Shown: piece by piece, positions 7,696 to 15,226 of the stretch
Numbering within the stretch: the stretch's first letter is position 1
Layout: the number at the start of each line of letters is the position of its first letter
Source of the DNA: a virus
Length of the DNA stretch: 38,959 nt
Virus record (IMG/VR): IMGVR_UViG_3300001460_000067
Coordinates: 1-38,959 of that record
Strand: one strand, 5' to 3'
Translations under genes and position numbers: made by a program
Notes under the pieces: model-generated
What the model was told of the DNA's origin: nothing
What the model saw: only the letters and a program-made list of their open reading frames with translations
Database searches by the model: none

Positions 7696-8261
7696 CTTTT
7701 AATCCTTACTCTGCCTTTTTCTATGTCCCATGCTAGGTCTTGTCGTCTACCACCTTTAGATACATATTCTTCATATGTTATCCCTTTATTCTTAATAACA
7801 ATATCTAAAGAATTACGACCATGACTTTCTTCTCTTCTAGGGTTGACTAGCAGATCTGTGGTAATCTTTCTGCCTTTATAAATAGATTTGCGTCCACGAG
7901 TTTCATCTCCATTTATTATTCTTTCTGACTTAGGCTTTTTAGAATTAGGCTTTTTTGATTTATTAATTATTCCTTCTTCTCTTAGCTTCGAGAATAGATT
8001 CATTAATCGTTCTGCTCCTGTTCTCCTATCAGCAAACCTTCTTACTTTTTTAGTATCTTTTCTATTAGTATAACTATTGTAAAGTTCCACCATATCATCG
8101 CCAGTTATCGTAGCATAATTATCAATTATATCATTTATATTTCTTATTAATATTCCTGACTTGCCATCGTCTTTAGCTTGAGTAATGCTATCATAACAAG
8201 ATATAGTGCTAAGCCCATCAGACTTATTATATCTTTTTAAAAATATTTTATAGACTGCCAT
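7692..8261 (-). CDS. Phage-type protein with basic linker and repeated C-terminal module, 189 aa
   Basis: Three parts are visible. Residues about 50-93 contain MVELYNSYTNRKDTKKVRRF followed by ADRRTGAERL, a pattern I associate with small phage DNA-associated proteins. Residues about 100-135 form a Lys/Arg-rich linker with RGRKSIYKGRK. Residues about 139-188 form a module with NPRR, GI.YEEYVSKGGRRQDLAWD and KGRV. The last module is clearly homologous to the end of the peptidase-like protein at 607-1311. The basic charge and AT-hook-like RGRK suggest nucleic acid binding, for example as a transcription or replication modulator; this is inference. Confidence 0.65.
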   Translation of the reverse strand: MAVYKIFLKRYNKSDGLSTISCYDSITQAKDDGKSGILIRNINDIIDNYATITGDDMVELYNSYTNRKDTKKVRRFADRRTGAERLMNLFSKLREEGIINKSKKPNSKKPKSERIINGDETRGRKSIYKGRKITTDLLVNPRREESHGRNSLDIVIKNKGITYEEYVSKGGRRQDLAWDIEKGRVRIKR

Positions 8262-8472
8262 TGTCTTCTCCTTCCTTAGATATAGTTATTAATTGTTTAT
8301 CTGTATTGGTTAAAAATTTTTGAACAACGTCCAACATTCTATCTTGTTGAGCCATTACCTTAACAGTGTAATCTATATATTCAAAATAATCTTTTTTTAA
8401 TAGATCGTATTTTTCTTGGGTTGTAATTTCAGCTATATCTATAGCCTCAATATATTTTTTTACATAATGCAT
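8248..8472 (-). CDS. Small helical protein, 74 aa, unknown
   Basis: The product (MHYVKKYIEAIDIAEITTQE onward) is predicted to be mostly helical and mildly acidic; no motif is recognised. Its start codon is the ATG of one copy of the conserved 20-base leader, so it begins a translational unit after a 67-base gap from the UvrD-like gene. It overlaps the 189-aa gene by 14 bases. Confidence 0.65.
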   Translation of the reverse strand: MHYVKKYIEAIDIAEITTQEKYDLLKKDYFEYIDYTVKVMAQQDRMLDVVQKFLTNTDKQLITISKEGEDNGSL

Positions 8473-8489
8473 AATTTATTCCTTTCTCA
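8470..8489 (-). promoter_or_regulatory. Conserved 5' leader copy with weak promoter upstream
   Basis: This is a perfect copy of TGAGAAAGGAATAAATTATG on the minus strand. Upstream, within the 67-base gap, TTGTAA is followed after 16 bases by TAATAC, a weaker promoter candidate than those with TTTACT. It could give an internal boost to the flavoprotein, thyX and polymerase genes. Confidence 0.5.
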
Positions 8490-8539
8490 ATATTGTTAGT
8501 ATTATTTAAAATCATTTTAATTACAACATTTATTTTACG

Positions 8540-10015
8540 TCAGTTAAAATCAAAGTGCTTCAATGTTCTTGGTTGTGTTATGTATAATTTATTTTTAGCC
8601 CTAGTTATCGCCACGTACCAAACTCGTAACTCTTCATCACTGTGAATATTATCAAAACTTTTTTTGCTCATATCTGTTAATAATAAAACATTATCAGCTT
8701 CCCCACCTTTAATTTGATGGATGGTACTAATTATTATTTTAGGTTTATCTTGAAACTTTTCACCATTACGCAAACATGCTCTTAAATATTCTCTATCACT
8801 TAATGGGATTAATTTTAAAACTTTGAGCCATGATTGTTGCAGGATGGTTGATGGTAATCCTAAATCATTCACTGTGTAGCTTTCTAAATTCTCTAACTTA
8901 TGTTTAATGGGGATAAATTTTAAAACATTTTTAGCTTCACTTATAGATAGCTTATTGCCTTTGCGTAGACTTTCCCAAGACATGATAGCTTTACTAACGT
9001 CTGTATTTAAAGAGCTGTTGTTATGTATCATATAACCTTTACCTTGTTGTATGGCTACTTGTTTACATCTAGTTAATAAATATTTAGATCTGGCTAATAA
9101 AAGCCAGTTACCTTTTAAATTAATTTCTTGTTCATTGGCTATGTATTCTACTGCACCTTTAAATTCTCTTGGTTGCCATTTCTTTTCATATCTATTTTTT
9201 ATACGTTTTAATATTTTATTTGCTAGGTTGTGAATGGTTGATGGTATTCTATAAGATTGAGGTAAAACTATTTTGTTACCTTTTAATGATAAGAATTTAT
9301 TTACATCAGCCCCAGCCCAACCAAAAATAGCTTGATCATCGTCACCAGCAATAAAAACTTTTTTAGCATCTTTAGATAATTTTATAGCTAACTTATATTG
9401 CAAAGAGGACAAGTCTTGAGCTTCATCAAATATACAAACATCAACAGGTAATGTACCTTTATATTTTTCTAACATGTCTGTAAAATCATACAAGCCATAT
9501 TCTTGTTTATACTTTTTAAGAGTTTGTTTGTATTGCTCTACTGCGTGATAAGTTAAATCAGTAATATTAGATATTCTAAATTGTTGCTCAGTAGTGCGCA
9601 TTGTCATTCTAGCTAGTGCATCTACTCTGGCACATTTATCTCCTAAACCATCCCCAACAGGTAACATTGTAAACTCATCATACACACCTTTAAAAGTTAA
9701 GCCCATAGCCCTACCAAATTTTTTATAATGGTTAGTAGTCATAACTTCATCAGAACGCAAACCTAATTGTTTAAAAGCTAAAGAGTGTATTGTTCTAAAA
9801 AATGGCAACCTATCTTCATCAAAACCAAAACGCACAATGGCTCTGTCTATTGCTTCATTTGCAGCTTTACGAGTAAATGCTAAAAATGCAATGCGTTCTG
9901 GAGGTGTTCCATTTTCAATAGCTTCATCAACTATATTTAATAGTGATGTTGTTTTACCTGTTCCTGGTGGACCAAGAATAATATTAACCCTATGAGAAGT
10001 CTTTAATGTTACCAT
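8540..10015 (-). CDS. UvrD/Rep-like superfamily 1A DNA helicase
   Basis: The 491-residue protein has the SF1A motifs in order: Walker A GPPGTGKT (15-22), motif Ia AFLAFTRKAANEA, Walker B FDEAQD (196-201), motif III GDDDQAIFGWAGA (224-236), motif IV LPQSYR (251-256). Motif V lies in ISTIHQIKGGEADNVLLLTD and motif VI in WYVAITRAKNKLYI. These enzymes unwind DNA 3'-5' with ATP; in phages they serve replication or recombination. The length is short for UvrD (about 720), as is common for phage versions with reduced insertion domains. Its start overlaps the 79-aa gene by 26 bases. The Gln-containing DEAQD is the usual form in this family. Confidence 0.93.
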   Translation of the reverse strand: MVTLKTSHRVNIILGPPGTGKTTSLLNIVDEAIENGTPPERIAFLAFTRKAANEAIDRAIVRFGFDEDRLPFFRTIHSLAFKQLGLRSDEVMTTNHYKKFGRAMGLTFKGVYDEFTMLPVGDGLGDKCARVDALARMTMRTTEQQFRISNITDLTYHAVEQYKQTLKKYKQEYGLYDFTDMLEKYKGTLPVDVCIFDEAQDLSSLQYKLAIKLSKDAKKVFIAGDDDQAIFGWAGADVNKFLSLKGNKIVLPQSYRIPSTIHNLANKILKRIKNRYEKKWQPREFKGAVEYIANEQEINLKGNWLLLARSKYLLTRCKQVAIQQGKGYMIHNNSSLNTDVSKAIMSWESLRKGNKLSISEAKNVLKFIPIKHKLENLESYTVNDLGLPSTILQQSWLKVLKLIPLSDREYLRACLRNGEKFQDKPKIIISTIHQIKGGEADNVLLLTDMSKKSFDNIHSDEELRVWYVAITRAKNKLYITQPRTLKHFDFN

Positions 10016-10229
10016 TACGAACTTTTTCTAAAACTATTTTTGCAGCATGAACGGAATAAAAGTCATCCGAATTAAATGTACCTTTAGATATCATAGTTTC
10101 TAAAGCTTCAAATAACGATATCAAATCATCATTATCTAAATCATTTCTTATTCTACGGAAAAGTTCCTCGTTCTCATATTTGTTTCTCCAGTTAGTTAAT
10201 CTCCATGTTTCTATTGGTGGTACTGTCAT
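9990..10229 (-). CDS. Small protein between primase and helicase, 79 aa, unknown
   Basis: The product is helical and charged, with WRLTNWRNKYENEELFRRI near the start and ISLFEALETMISKGTFNSDD in the middle. No known motif is visible. It abuts the primase-like gene (adjacent bases) and overlaps the helicase gene by 26 bases, so it is co-translated with replication proteins and may be an accessory such as a helicase loader. This is inferred only from position. Confidence 0.6.
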   Translation of the reverse strand: MTVPPIETWRLTNWRNKYENEELFRRIRNDLDNDDLISLFEALETMISKGTFNSDDFYSVHAAKIVLEKVRNGNIKDFS

Positions 10230-11762
10230 TTAAAAATCCTCCTCTATGGTTGATGGTAAATCTAAATCTTCTTCTTCATAAAACTCTGGTGCTGTGACGG
10301 ACCAAACTTTTACAGGCTTACTTTTTATTTTAAAAGTTTTACGTTCTGCTCCTGCGTCTCTGAGCCAAGACCATATTTGGTGCTGGTTAGAATATTTATA
10401 TCTTCTAGTTTCTAGGTAGATAAAAAGATCTTCAGATCTAAAAAATACTCTTTTAGTTTCAGTATCATGAAAAGGCTTACCATTCATAATCTCATCCCGA
10501 TGACGAGCCTGCACCTTACCAGTTAAGAATGTATCTAAAAATCTTTCAAATTGACCTTTAGGTGAAGCATCATCAGGATCTTGTACAATCTCTACTACTT
10601 CAAGTAACTCATTTATTCTATGTTCCCACCTTTGAGCAGGCATAGTGGATGGGCATTTATTTAATCTTTCTACACAAAGCTTTTGTAACTTGCGTTGATC
10701 TAATAATTGGTCGGTGTTGGTTTCAATACGTTCCCCACCTATTTCAATATACCACCTTACAGATTCTTTATTTGTAGTTTCATATTTAGTGATACTATCT
10801 ATTTCAATACTAGCCCCAGACATGTTAGAACCAACCCCAAATTTACGTTTAATGCATTTAACCCTTTCACAATAGTTACAAATGGGTGCTTGTTTGCAGG
10901 TATATTCATAATCCTTTTTAGCTACACCCTTAACTATCCCACTAACTTCTGAAGCTGATAGGGGAGGTTTAACATATTCATAGTTATGTTTCATGACGTC
11001 TTCTTGCCAATCGTCTGGATTCTTTTTTCTATAGTAAACACCTATATTGAATAGTGAAACATTCCTAGTGCCTTCAGGAAAACCCATCGTAGATAAATGT
11101 TGCAAGCAAGGTGGACCATCTTCAAACATATCTATAAGTTTAGGTTGATAAGATTGTAATTTATCTAAGGTTGTTGTTTTACTTTCTGCGTAGTCTAAAA
11201 ATTCTGTTAGAGATAATTTCTTACCATCTTTGATTGCGTATCGTTCTGAGCTCTCACCACTGTGATAACATAAGTTTATCCAATTACCTCTATCACGTTC
11301 ATTAGCACGTTTAGTTTGTTTAGGGAATATCTCTACACCACCATAGCCTAATTGTGCTGCGAACTCATTTAGTTTACTTACTACCTTTGTGGCTTTGACT
11401 GGTGGGTCTAGGAATAAATAGAGGTGTGCTCCTCCACTCTTGGATCTGCATAGAACTAATGGGGTGTCTTTAATTCTTTTTTCAAGTTCTTCTAATTTTT
11501 CACTTAAAACAATAGCACCCTTTATATCTATATCAATAGCCCCAAAGCTACATGTGTTATCGCTTTTTAACATAATAATACCTAATATATAGTCTTTACC
11601 ATTTAAGTGGTCTTCATAATTTTTAGTGGTTGGTGGTTCTGATATAGTTAAAGCCCTACCAGAAAGCTTACCTTCAGCTGATTTGTTAAAAACTTTATAT
11701 TGACCATAAGCATGTTCATACCCATCAAACAGTTTCATAAATCTTTTTACTTTATTTGTCAT
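10230..11762 (-). CDS. Primase-polymerase-like (archaeo-eukaryotic primase fold) DNA primase
   Basis: The 510-residue protein shows AEP-type catalytic motifs: FGAIDIDIK with Asp77 and Asp79, SKSGGAHLYLF (107-117) with His113, and a third block GNWINLCYH (159-167). Before the last is EIFPKQTKR. This set matches phage and TOTE-type primase-polymerases. Residues about 225-290 look like a PriCT helical domain, followed by a four-Cys cluster (Cys289, 295, 298, 303) and RKFG, as in many phage primases, which could bind zinc or iron-sulfur. The C-terminal 180 residues (LRDAGAERKTFKIKSKPVKVW) may form a winged-helix-like DNA-binding region. It would prime synthesis for the DnaE-type polymerase. No replicative hexameric helicase is visible in the window. 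Confidence 0.8.
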   Translation of the reverse strand: MTNKVKRFMKLFDGYEHAYGQYKVFNKSAEGKLSGRALTISEPPTTKNYEDHLNGKDYILGIIMLKSDNTCSFGAIDIDIKGAIVLSEKLEELEKRIKDTPLVLCRSKSGGAHLYLFLDPPVKATKVVSKLNEFAAQLGYGGVEIFPKQTKRANERDRGNWINLCYHSGESSERYAIKDGKKLSLTEFLDYAESKTTTLDKLQSYQPKLIDMFEDGPPCLQHLSTMGFPEGTRNVSLFNIGVYYRKKNPDDWQEDVMKHNYEYVKPPLSASEVSGIVKGVAKKDYEYTCKQAPICNYCERVKCIKRKFGVGSNMSGASIEIDSITKYETTNKESVRWYIEIGGERIETNTDQLLDQRKLQKLCVERLNKCPSTMPAQRWEHRINELLEVVEIVQDPDDASPKGQFERFLDTFLTGKVQARHRDEIMNGKPFHDTETKRVFFRSEDLFIYLETRRYKYSNQHQIWSWLRDAGAERKTFKIKSKPVKVWSVTAPEFYEEEDLDLPSTIEEDF

Positions 11763-11781
11763 TACTTCCTTTCTTAAATTT

Positions 11782-11802
11782 GGGAGGGTTGTTAGCCCTC
11801 CC
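11782..11802 (-). terminator. GC-rich stem-loop downstream of the ssDNA-binding protein gene
   Basis: On the minus strand, GGGAGGG and CCCTCCC form a perfect 7-bp stem with a 7-base loop, just after the stop of the putative ssDNA-binding protein and 20 bases before the primase start. It is one of the most GC-rich spots in the arm. No U-run follows (AAATTT), so it may be a partial terminator, processing site or 3' mRNA stabiliser rather than a full intrinsic terminator. Confidence 0.6.
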
Positions 11803-11808
11803 TTAGTC

Positions 11809-12627
11809 TTACATTACGTCTGAGTCTTCATCGTCCTTAGAATCTTCTGGGGCAACTTTTACATCACCTGATTTTATTTGATCCCTGAAGGCTCTTGCTG
11901 AAAGGTAAATTTGATCTCCACCTTTAAGTTGTTTCATGATGCCTCCACTACCAGCATCAAACATTGGCTCAACATCCCAACCAAACCAATCACCTTTATC
12001 ATTACTCATAGGTACAGTCTTTAACTTATAAGCATTATAAAAGATAGCAGGATTAAAAACTCCACTGCCATCAGGTTTAGGAACTTGTAGAGCAGCAGTC
12101 ATACTATTCCATCTACGAGCAACTTTTAACATACTACTAGTCATAGATATTAAAGCTTGAGTGGTGGCTCCAGTTTTATCATCATACAAGTATGCAAAGT
12201 ATTCTCCTGTTGTAACTACTTCATTACCATCGGAGGTGATGTCTTTCATTGAGCCTTGAGGCTTCTCGCATAGTTCTAGGATACTGCTGTCTGTGCCATG
12301 GTCTTTTACTAAACCACCACCAGAGTCTCTAGGCTTCCATTCAATATACTTTCTACTATAGTTTACTGGGATAACTGTTACACCCTTTTCACCATTGTAA
12401 AGTTCTTTAGTTACTGAATTAATGATATCACCTACTTCAGCTCCTTCAATATACTTACCATCTCTTTTGTTGACTTGTGGAGAGTTGGATTGTAAAACTT
12501 GAAGTCTGGGTATCATGTAATCTTCGTTGGTCATTCCTTCTTGACCTACACTAGCATCTTCCATTAGCATAGATGGGTCAATTGTTGATACTATAGTATC
12601 ATTCTTTTTTTGTACTGCTTTAACCAT
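11809..12627 (-). CDS. Putative phage single-stranded DNA-binding protein
   Basis: The 272-residue protein has a central globular region (EDYMIPRLQVLQSNSP, GEKGVTVIPVNYSRKYIEW, ISMTSSMLKVARRWNSM). Its tail is strongly acidic (PEDSKDDEDSDVM), typical of SSB proteins, where the acidic tip recruits replication proteins. The resemblance is to the group of phage replication-module proteins often annotated as ssDNA-binding, not to E. coli SSB itself. It lies first among recognisable replication genes, close to the leftward promoter, consistent with high expression. A GC-rich hairpin follows the gene. An alternative is a recombination-associated protein of unknown type. Confidence 0.55.
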   Translation of the reverse strand: MVKAVQKKNDTIVSTIDPSMLMEDASVGQEGMTNEDYMIPRLQVLQSNSPQVNKRDGKYIEGAEVGDIINSVTKELYNGEKGVTVIPVNYSRKYIEWKPRDSGGGLVKDHGTDSSILELCEKPQGSMKDITSDGNEVVTTGEYFAYLYDDKTGATTQALISMTSSMLKVARRWNSMTAALQVPKPDGSGVFNPAIFYNAYKLKTVPMSNDKGDWFGWDVEPMFDAGSGGIMKQLKGGDQIYLSARAFRDQIKSGDVKVAPEDSKDDEDSDVM

Positions 12628-12628
12628 A

Positions 12629-13222
12629 TTAATTACTCCTTTTTATAACGGCACGATGGCCAGTGAAAATTTTAAAGATATCATAAGGAACATCCTTACC
12701 ATTGACTATTTGTTCTTTGAGCCAAGAGTTTAGTCTCCTATGATTTACTTCAGACTTATTAGCGAAGTCGTATTGCTTTGAGTCTAAGATCTTTTCAAAC
12801 TCTTTAGCTTTACTATCTTCACCAGTAGCGAACTGAACAACATAGTTATTACTTATTAAAGAGTCAGCCTTATTGTCTCTTAGGTAATTGTAACAACTAT
12901 TTTTCCTTACGATTAAGTTATCTTTTAATTCACCTTTGGCACGTTCTATTGCACCATTGCTAGGTGTACTACCAGACACTACATCATTCACTGAAACTTT
13001 AGTACCATCATTTAGCTTAAATTCCTTTACATTTAAACTATTCATTAACTCTGGTAAGTCTATCTCAGAAACTTGCTTTAAGTTCTGTTTCGCTAGTTTG
13101 AGTTGTTCTTCAAGCTTAATCACATCGTCTTCAAGTTGTAATTGTCTTTCAGCTAACTCGCTACATGCACCTAATTCATTGGATGTGGGTGCGACATCCT
13201 CTAGCAAATTGATTTTACTCAT
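12629..13222 (-). CDS. Conserved early phage protein with N-terminal coiled coil, 197 aa
   Basis: Residues about 20-50 (LAERQLQLEDDVIKLEEQLK onward) form a coiled coil, followed by KEFKLNDGTKVSVNDVVSGS, a small beta segment, and a helical C-terminal half containing LNSWLKEQIVNGKDVPYDIF. I do not recognise a named family. It lies between an unknown 122-aa gene and the putative ssDNA-binding protein gene in the leftward operon, overlapping the former by 4 bases. A role in replication initiation or as a partner of the ssDNA-binding protein is possible. Confidence 0.65.
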   Translation of the reverse strand: MSKINLLEDVAPTSNELGACSELAERQLQLEDDVIKLEEQLKLAKQNLKQVSEIDLPELMNSLNVKEFKLNDGTKVSVNDVVSGSTPSNGAIERAKGELKDNLIVRKNSCYNYLRDNKADSLISNNYVVQFATGEDSKAKEFEKILDSKQYDFANKSEVNHRRLNSWLKEQIVNGKDVPYDIFKIFTGHRAVIKRSN

Positions 13223-13587
13223 TTGTTTTCCTTTCTAAATTCCAAGGTTGTAGGCATGTACCAGCCAGCTCTTCTATCCCTATCACCTTGCTCGATGTTA
13301 CGTTCCCATCTGAGAACATTAATAATTGGAGATACTTCTGCAGCCAAAGCTGATACTATCATCACTGCAATTGGATCTCCACCTCCTGCCCAAAGTATAT
13401 AGTCATTGGGACTGAAGTCTTTTAACAACCTACGAGCCTTAAATATAGACGGACCAGTTAAGAACTGAGGCTTTTCATTAGGCTCAAAAATAACCTTCAT
13501 TGAACCATAACGAGTTGCGTCAGTTAAATCTGGAGTCCAACCGAACTTATTCTCTCTTGGTCGTTGTACTAAGTAGACTGTTGCCAT
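13219..13587 (-). CDS. First leftward early protein, 122 aa, conserved but unknown
   Basis: The product begins MATVYLVQRPRENKFGWTPD and contains DYILWAGGGDPIAVMIVSAL followed by LRWERN. The Gly-rich segment after an aromatic pair recalls conserved unknowns at the start of replication operons in other phages; this is memory, not a family assignment. It is the first gene after the divergent promoter region and is preceded by GAGAAAGGAAT close to its ATG, a near copy of the conserved leader. It is therefore likely to be made early and in quantity. Confidence 0.7.
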   Translation of the reverse strand: MATVYLVQRPRENKFGWTPDLTDATRYGSMKVIFEPNEKPQFLTGPSIFKARRLLKDFSPNDYILWAGGGDPIAVMIVSALAAEVSPIINVLRWERNIEQGDRDRRAGWYMPTTLEFRKENK

Positions 13588-13613
13588 TTAATTCCTTTCT
13601 CAAATATATCTAT

Positions 13614-13643
13614 ATACTATATATAAAAGAATTGAGAAGTAAA
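13614..13643 (-). promoter_or_regulatory. Leftward early promoter (TTTACT, -10 TAGTAT)
   Basis: On the minus strand TTTACT (13643-13638) is followed by TATATA and, after 18 bases, TAGTAT (13619-13614). The leader GAGAAAGGAAT begins 42 bases after the start of TTTACT, as at the 1.3 kb promoter. It would drive the replication operon. The -10 box is the weakest of the set. Confidence 0.5.
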
Positions 13644-13665
13644 ATATTTTTTTCCTAGGATATGG

Positions 13666-13777
13666 GGTAACTTGGTAACTGCGGTAACTTAATCTCTGTA
13701 AGCCTTAGTAAGTAAGGATTATATCTGGGTAACCAGAGTAAGAATCTGTTGGTAACTTTTTTAATACTTTGGTAACT
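13666..13777 (+). repeat. Six direct GGTAACY repeats (iterons or operator sites)
   Basis: The heptamer GGTAACT or GGTAACC occurs at 13666, 13674, 13683, 13728, 13751 and 13771, all in the same orientation. The first three are spaced 8 and 9 bases apart, the rest 45, 23 and 20. They fill the gap between the two divergent promoters, and the last copy ends 6 bases before the rightward -35 box. An AT-rich TATATA tract lies at the left side. This fits a replication origin with iterons or a regulator binding region. The copy at 13728 lies in CTGGGTAACCAG, an imperfect palindrome. Confidence 0.75.
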
Positions 13778-13783
13778 TTAGGC

Positions 13784-13812
13784 TTTACTTATTTGTGCAG
13801 TTGGCGTATAAC
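13784..13812 (+). promoter_or_regulatory. Rightward early promoter, TTTACT-N17-TATAAC
   Basis: TTTACT is followed after 17 bases by TATAAC, a good host sigma70-type match. The conserved leader with its AAAGGA ribosome-binding site starts 41 bases after the start of TTTACT. It would transcribe the four short rightward early genes. Confidence 0.65.
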
Positions 13813-13823
13813 ATAGTTATAAC

Positions 13824-13843
13824 TGAGAAAGGAATAAATTATG
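13824..13843 (+). promoter_or_regulatory. Conserved 5' leader copy
   Basis: This is an exact copy of TGAGAAAGGAATAAATTATG, here preceded by AAC as at 1309-1331. It supplies the ribosome-binding site of the 58-aa Cys-rich gene. Confidence 0.75.
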
Positions 13844-14017
13844 ATAGATAATAAATGTAGACCATCTGCTAATATCCACAAAGGTGATTGTGTTTACAAG
13901 TTGGCTGATGCTAATGGTCATTCTTGTGGTAATGTTTGTGACGAATGTTATGATGAGGTTAAAGCTAAATATAATCCTGACATATTTGATAAACCTTATA
14001 ATGATGGAGATGTTTAA
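13841..14017 (+). CDS. Small Cys-rich (zinc-finger-like) early protein, 58 aa
   Basis: The 58-codon frame starts at the ATG of the conserved leader and ends in TAA, sharing one base with the ATG of the next gene (TAATG). It has Cys at 6, 17, 29, 33 and 36; the cluster HSCGNVCDECYDE looks like part of a metal-binding knuckle, with the more N-terminal Cys and His13 as further ligands. The rest is acidic. As the first gene of the rightward early transcript, it is a candidate regulator or host take-over protein. No family is recognised. Confidence 0.75.
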   Translation: MIDNKCRPSANIHKGDCVYKLADANGHSCGNVCDECYDEVKAKYNPDIFDKPYNDGDV

Positions 14018-14316
14018 TGATAGATGATAAATATATAGAAGATCAATTACCACCTAGATGGTTAATAGAAGATCAACTAGCACAACAAAAAGAAGATGCA
14101 AAATATCTTATTAAATATAATAAAAGACAAGTAGAAAAACAAAAATTTATATTGTCATCTTTAGAGAAGTTTTTAACAGCACCTAAATTTAGTGTTTATA
14201 ATAAAAAACATGGTTGGACTAATCTTGAAGGTGTATTAAATGCTATTGATGAAACTAAAGATCAAATAAGGGAGTTTAGAAAAGAAATATGCCTTTACAT
14301 GAAGGAGAGTGCTTAA
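14017..14316 (+). CDS. Early helical protein, 99 aa, unknown
   Basis: The product (MIDDKYIEDQLPPRWLIEDQ onward) is strongly helical, with a Lys/Glu/Gln-rich centre likely to form a coiled coil and a second amphipathic helix near the end. It ends in KESA, as does the next protein. ATG overlaps the previous stop by one base; the next gene starts the same way. No function is recognised. Confidence 0.65.
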   Translation: MIDDKYIEDQLPPRWLIEDQLAQQKEDAKYLIKYNKRQVEKQKFILSSLEKFLTAPKFSVYNKKHGWTNLEGVLNAIDETKDQIREFRKEICLYMKESA

Positions 14317-14507
14317 TGTATACAAAAAAACAACAAAAAGAATATTTAATTAAATTACAAAAATTACAAAATGAATTAAGTGCAGTACAAAATGATAAAA
14401 TATTTGATACTTGGTGGTCAAAAGAAGAATACAATAAATTTATAGAATTTTCTAATGATATTTATTTAAGAATAGAAGCTTTAAAACCAAAAAAGGAGAG
14501 TGCTTAA
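14316..14507 (+). CDS. Early helical protein, 63 aa, unknown
   Basis: The start chosen is the ATG in TAATG because AAGGAG lies 9 bases upstream; a frame beginning 27 bases earlier would lie inside the previous gene. The product MYTKKQQKEYLIKLQKLQNE continues into a charged helix with WW in the middle and ends in KESA. Its 3' junction (AAGGAGAGTGCTTAATG) is identical to its own 5' junction, a 17-base direct repeat (14302-14318 and 14493-14509). It was probably produced by local duplication. Confidence 0.65.
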   Translation: MYTKKQQKEYLIKLQKLQNELSAVQNDKIFDTWWSKEEYNKFIEFSNDIYLRIEALKPKKESA

Positions 14508-14542
14508 TGAAAAAACATATTAAGAAATTACAAAATATTTAA
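14507..14542 (+). pseudogene. Eleven-codon remnant after a duplicated gene junction
   Basis: After the second copy of the 17-base junction, an ATG opens a frame of only 11 codons (MKKHIKKLQNI). Its DNA AAATTACAAAAT matches the early part of the preceding 63-aa gene (LQKLQNE region). With the shared junction, this looks like a decayed third copy of the small gene, though a tiny leader peptide before the next gene cannot be excluded. Confidence 0.4.
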
Positions 14543-14547
14543 ACAAC

Positions 14548-14567
14548 TGAGAAAGGAATAAATTATG
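14548..14567 (+). promoter_or_regulatory. Conserved 5' leader copy
   Basis: This is an exact TGAGAAAGGAATAAATTATG, again preceded by AAC, before the 213-aa early gene. No TTTACT box lies at the usual distance upstream, so here it probably acts only as a ribosome-binding site. Confidence 0.7.
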
Positions 14568-15206
14568 ATAGTAAAATATGATTATAAAGGCGAACCAATT
14601 CAAACTTTTAGAAGAAATTTTAAATTTAGAGAAAAGTATTCTGGTAATGAACCTATTAGTTGGGAGACTTTCGCTTCAGATTTTAATAAAATTAGAAAAC
14701 ATTTTGAAACTGGTCGTTGTAGATTCTACAATGATGATGAGAGACAAGTTTACGTTCACTCTAGAAAGATAGTAGATCATGTAGAGAAATATGGTGAAGA
14801 GCCTATGGAAGTTTGCTCTAGTGATTGGTGGGCTTTAGGTGATTTAGTTTCTTTTGTTCAAACAACTTTAGAGCATAGAAAGTCTCCAGTATATTATAAG
14901 TATGCTAATCATATGGGATGGAGTGATGTTAACCCTTGGGAGATTACTATGATAGTTAGTGAAAAAACTATTGAGATTAAATCTATGAAAGCTACTAAAG
15001 ATGATTCTGTTAAGCTTAAATGGGTAGCTGGAGGATTTGCTGGTCATTGTGTTAATCAAAGAGATCAAGAATGGTTTATAGAATCTGATTCTGAAGGTGC
15101 AAGAAAAAGAATCCGTAGAAGAAAAGATGGATATTGGTATGATAAGTATAACAGCAGATTTATAATAGATCTTGAACCTCATAAGTTCTACGATTATAAT
15201 TTTTAA
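14565..15206 (+). CDS. Conserved phage early protein, 213 aa, unknown
   Basis: The N-terminal half has MIVKYDYKGEPIQTFRRNFK and a stretch of aromatic residues. The C-terminal half (about residues 115-205) contains SDVNPWEITMIV, GGFAGHCVNQRDQEWF and RRRKDGYWYD. The second part resembles a beta-rich domain that I have seen in many phage early proteins of unknown function (pattern: two strands, GGF.GHC.NQ, then a basic RKDG.W). The conserved leader fixes the start. It ends the rightward early unit, just before the structured non-coding region. Confidence 0.6.
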   Translation: MIVKYDYKGEPIQTFRRNFKFREKYSGNEPISWETFASDFNKIRKHFETGRCRFYNDDERQVYVHSRKIVDHVEKYGEEPMEVCSSDWWALGDLVSFVQTTLEHRKSPVYYKYANHMGWSDVNPWEITMIVSEKTIEIKSMKATKDDSVKLKWVAGGFAGHCVNQRDQEWFIESDSEGARKRIRRRKDGYWYDKYNSRFIIDLEPHKFYDYNF

Positions 15207-15226
15207 ATTATTTTCATAATATCTTT

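Noticed and set aside
9109-9115. AGTTACC inside the UvrD-like gene as a seventh iteron on the other strand.
   Set aside because: A single 7-base match inside coding sequence is expected by chance and does not belong to a cluster.
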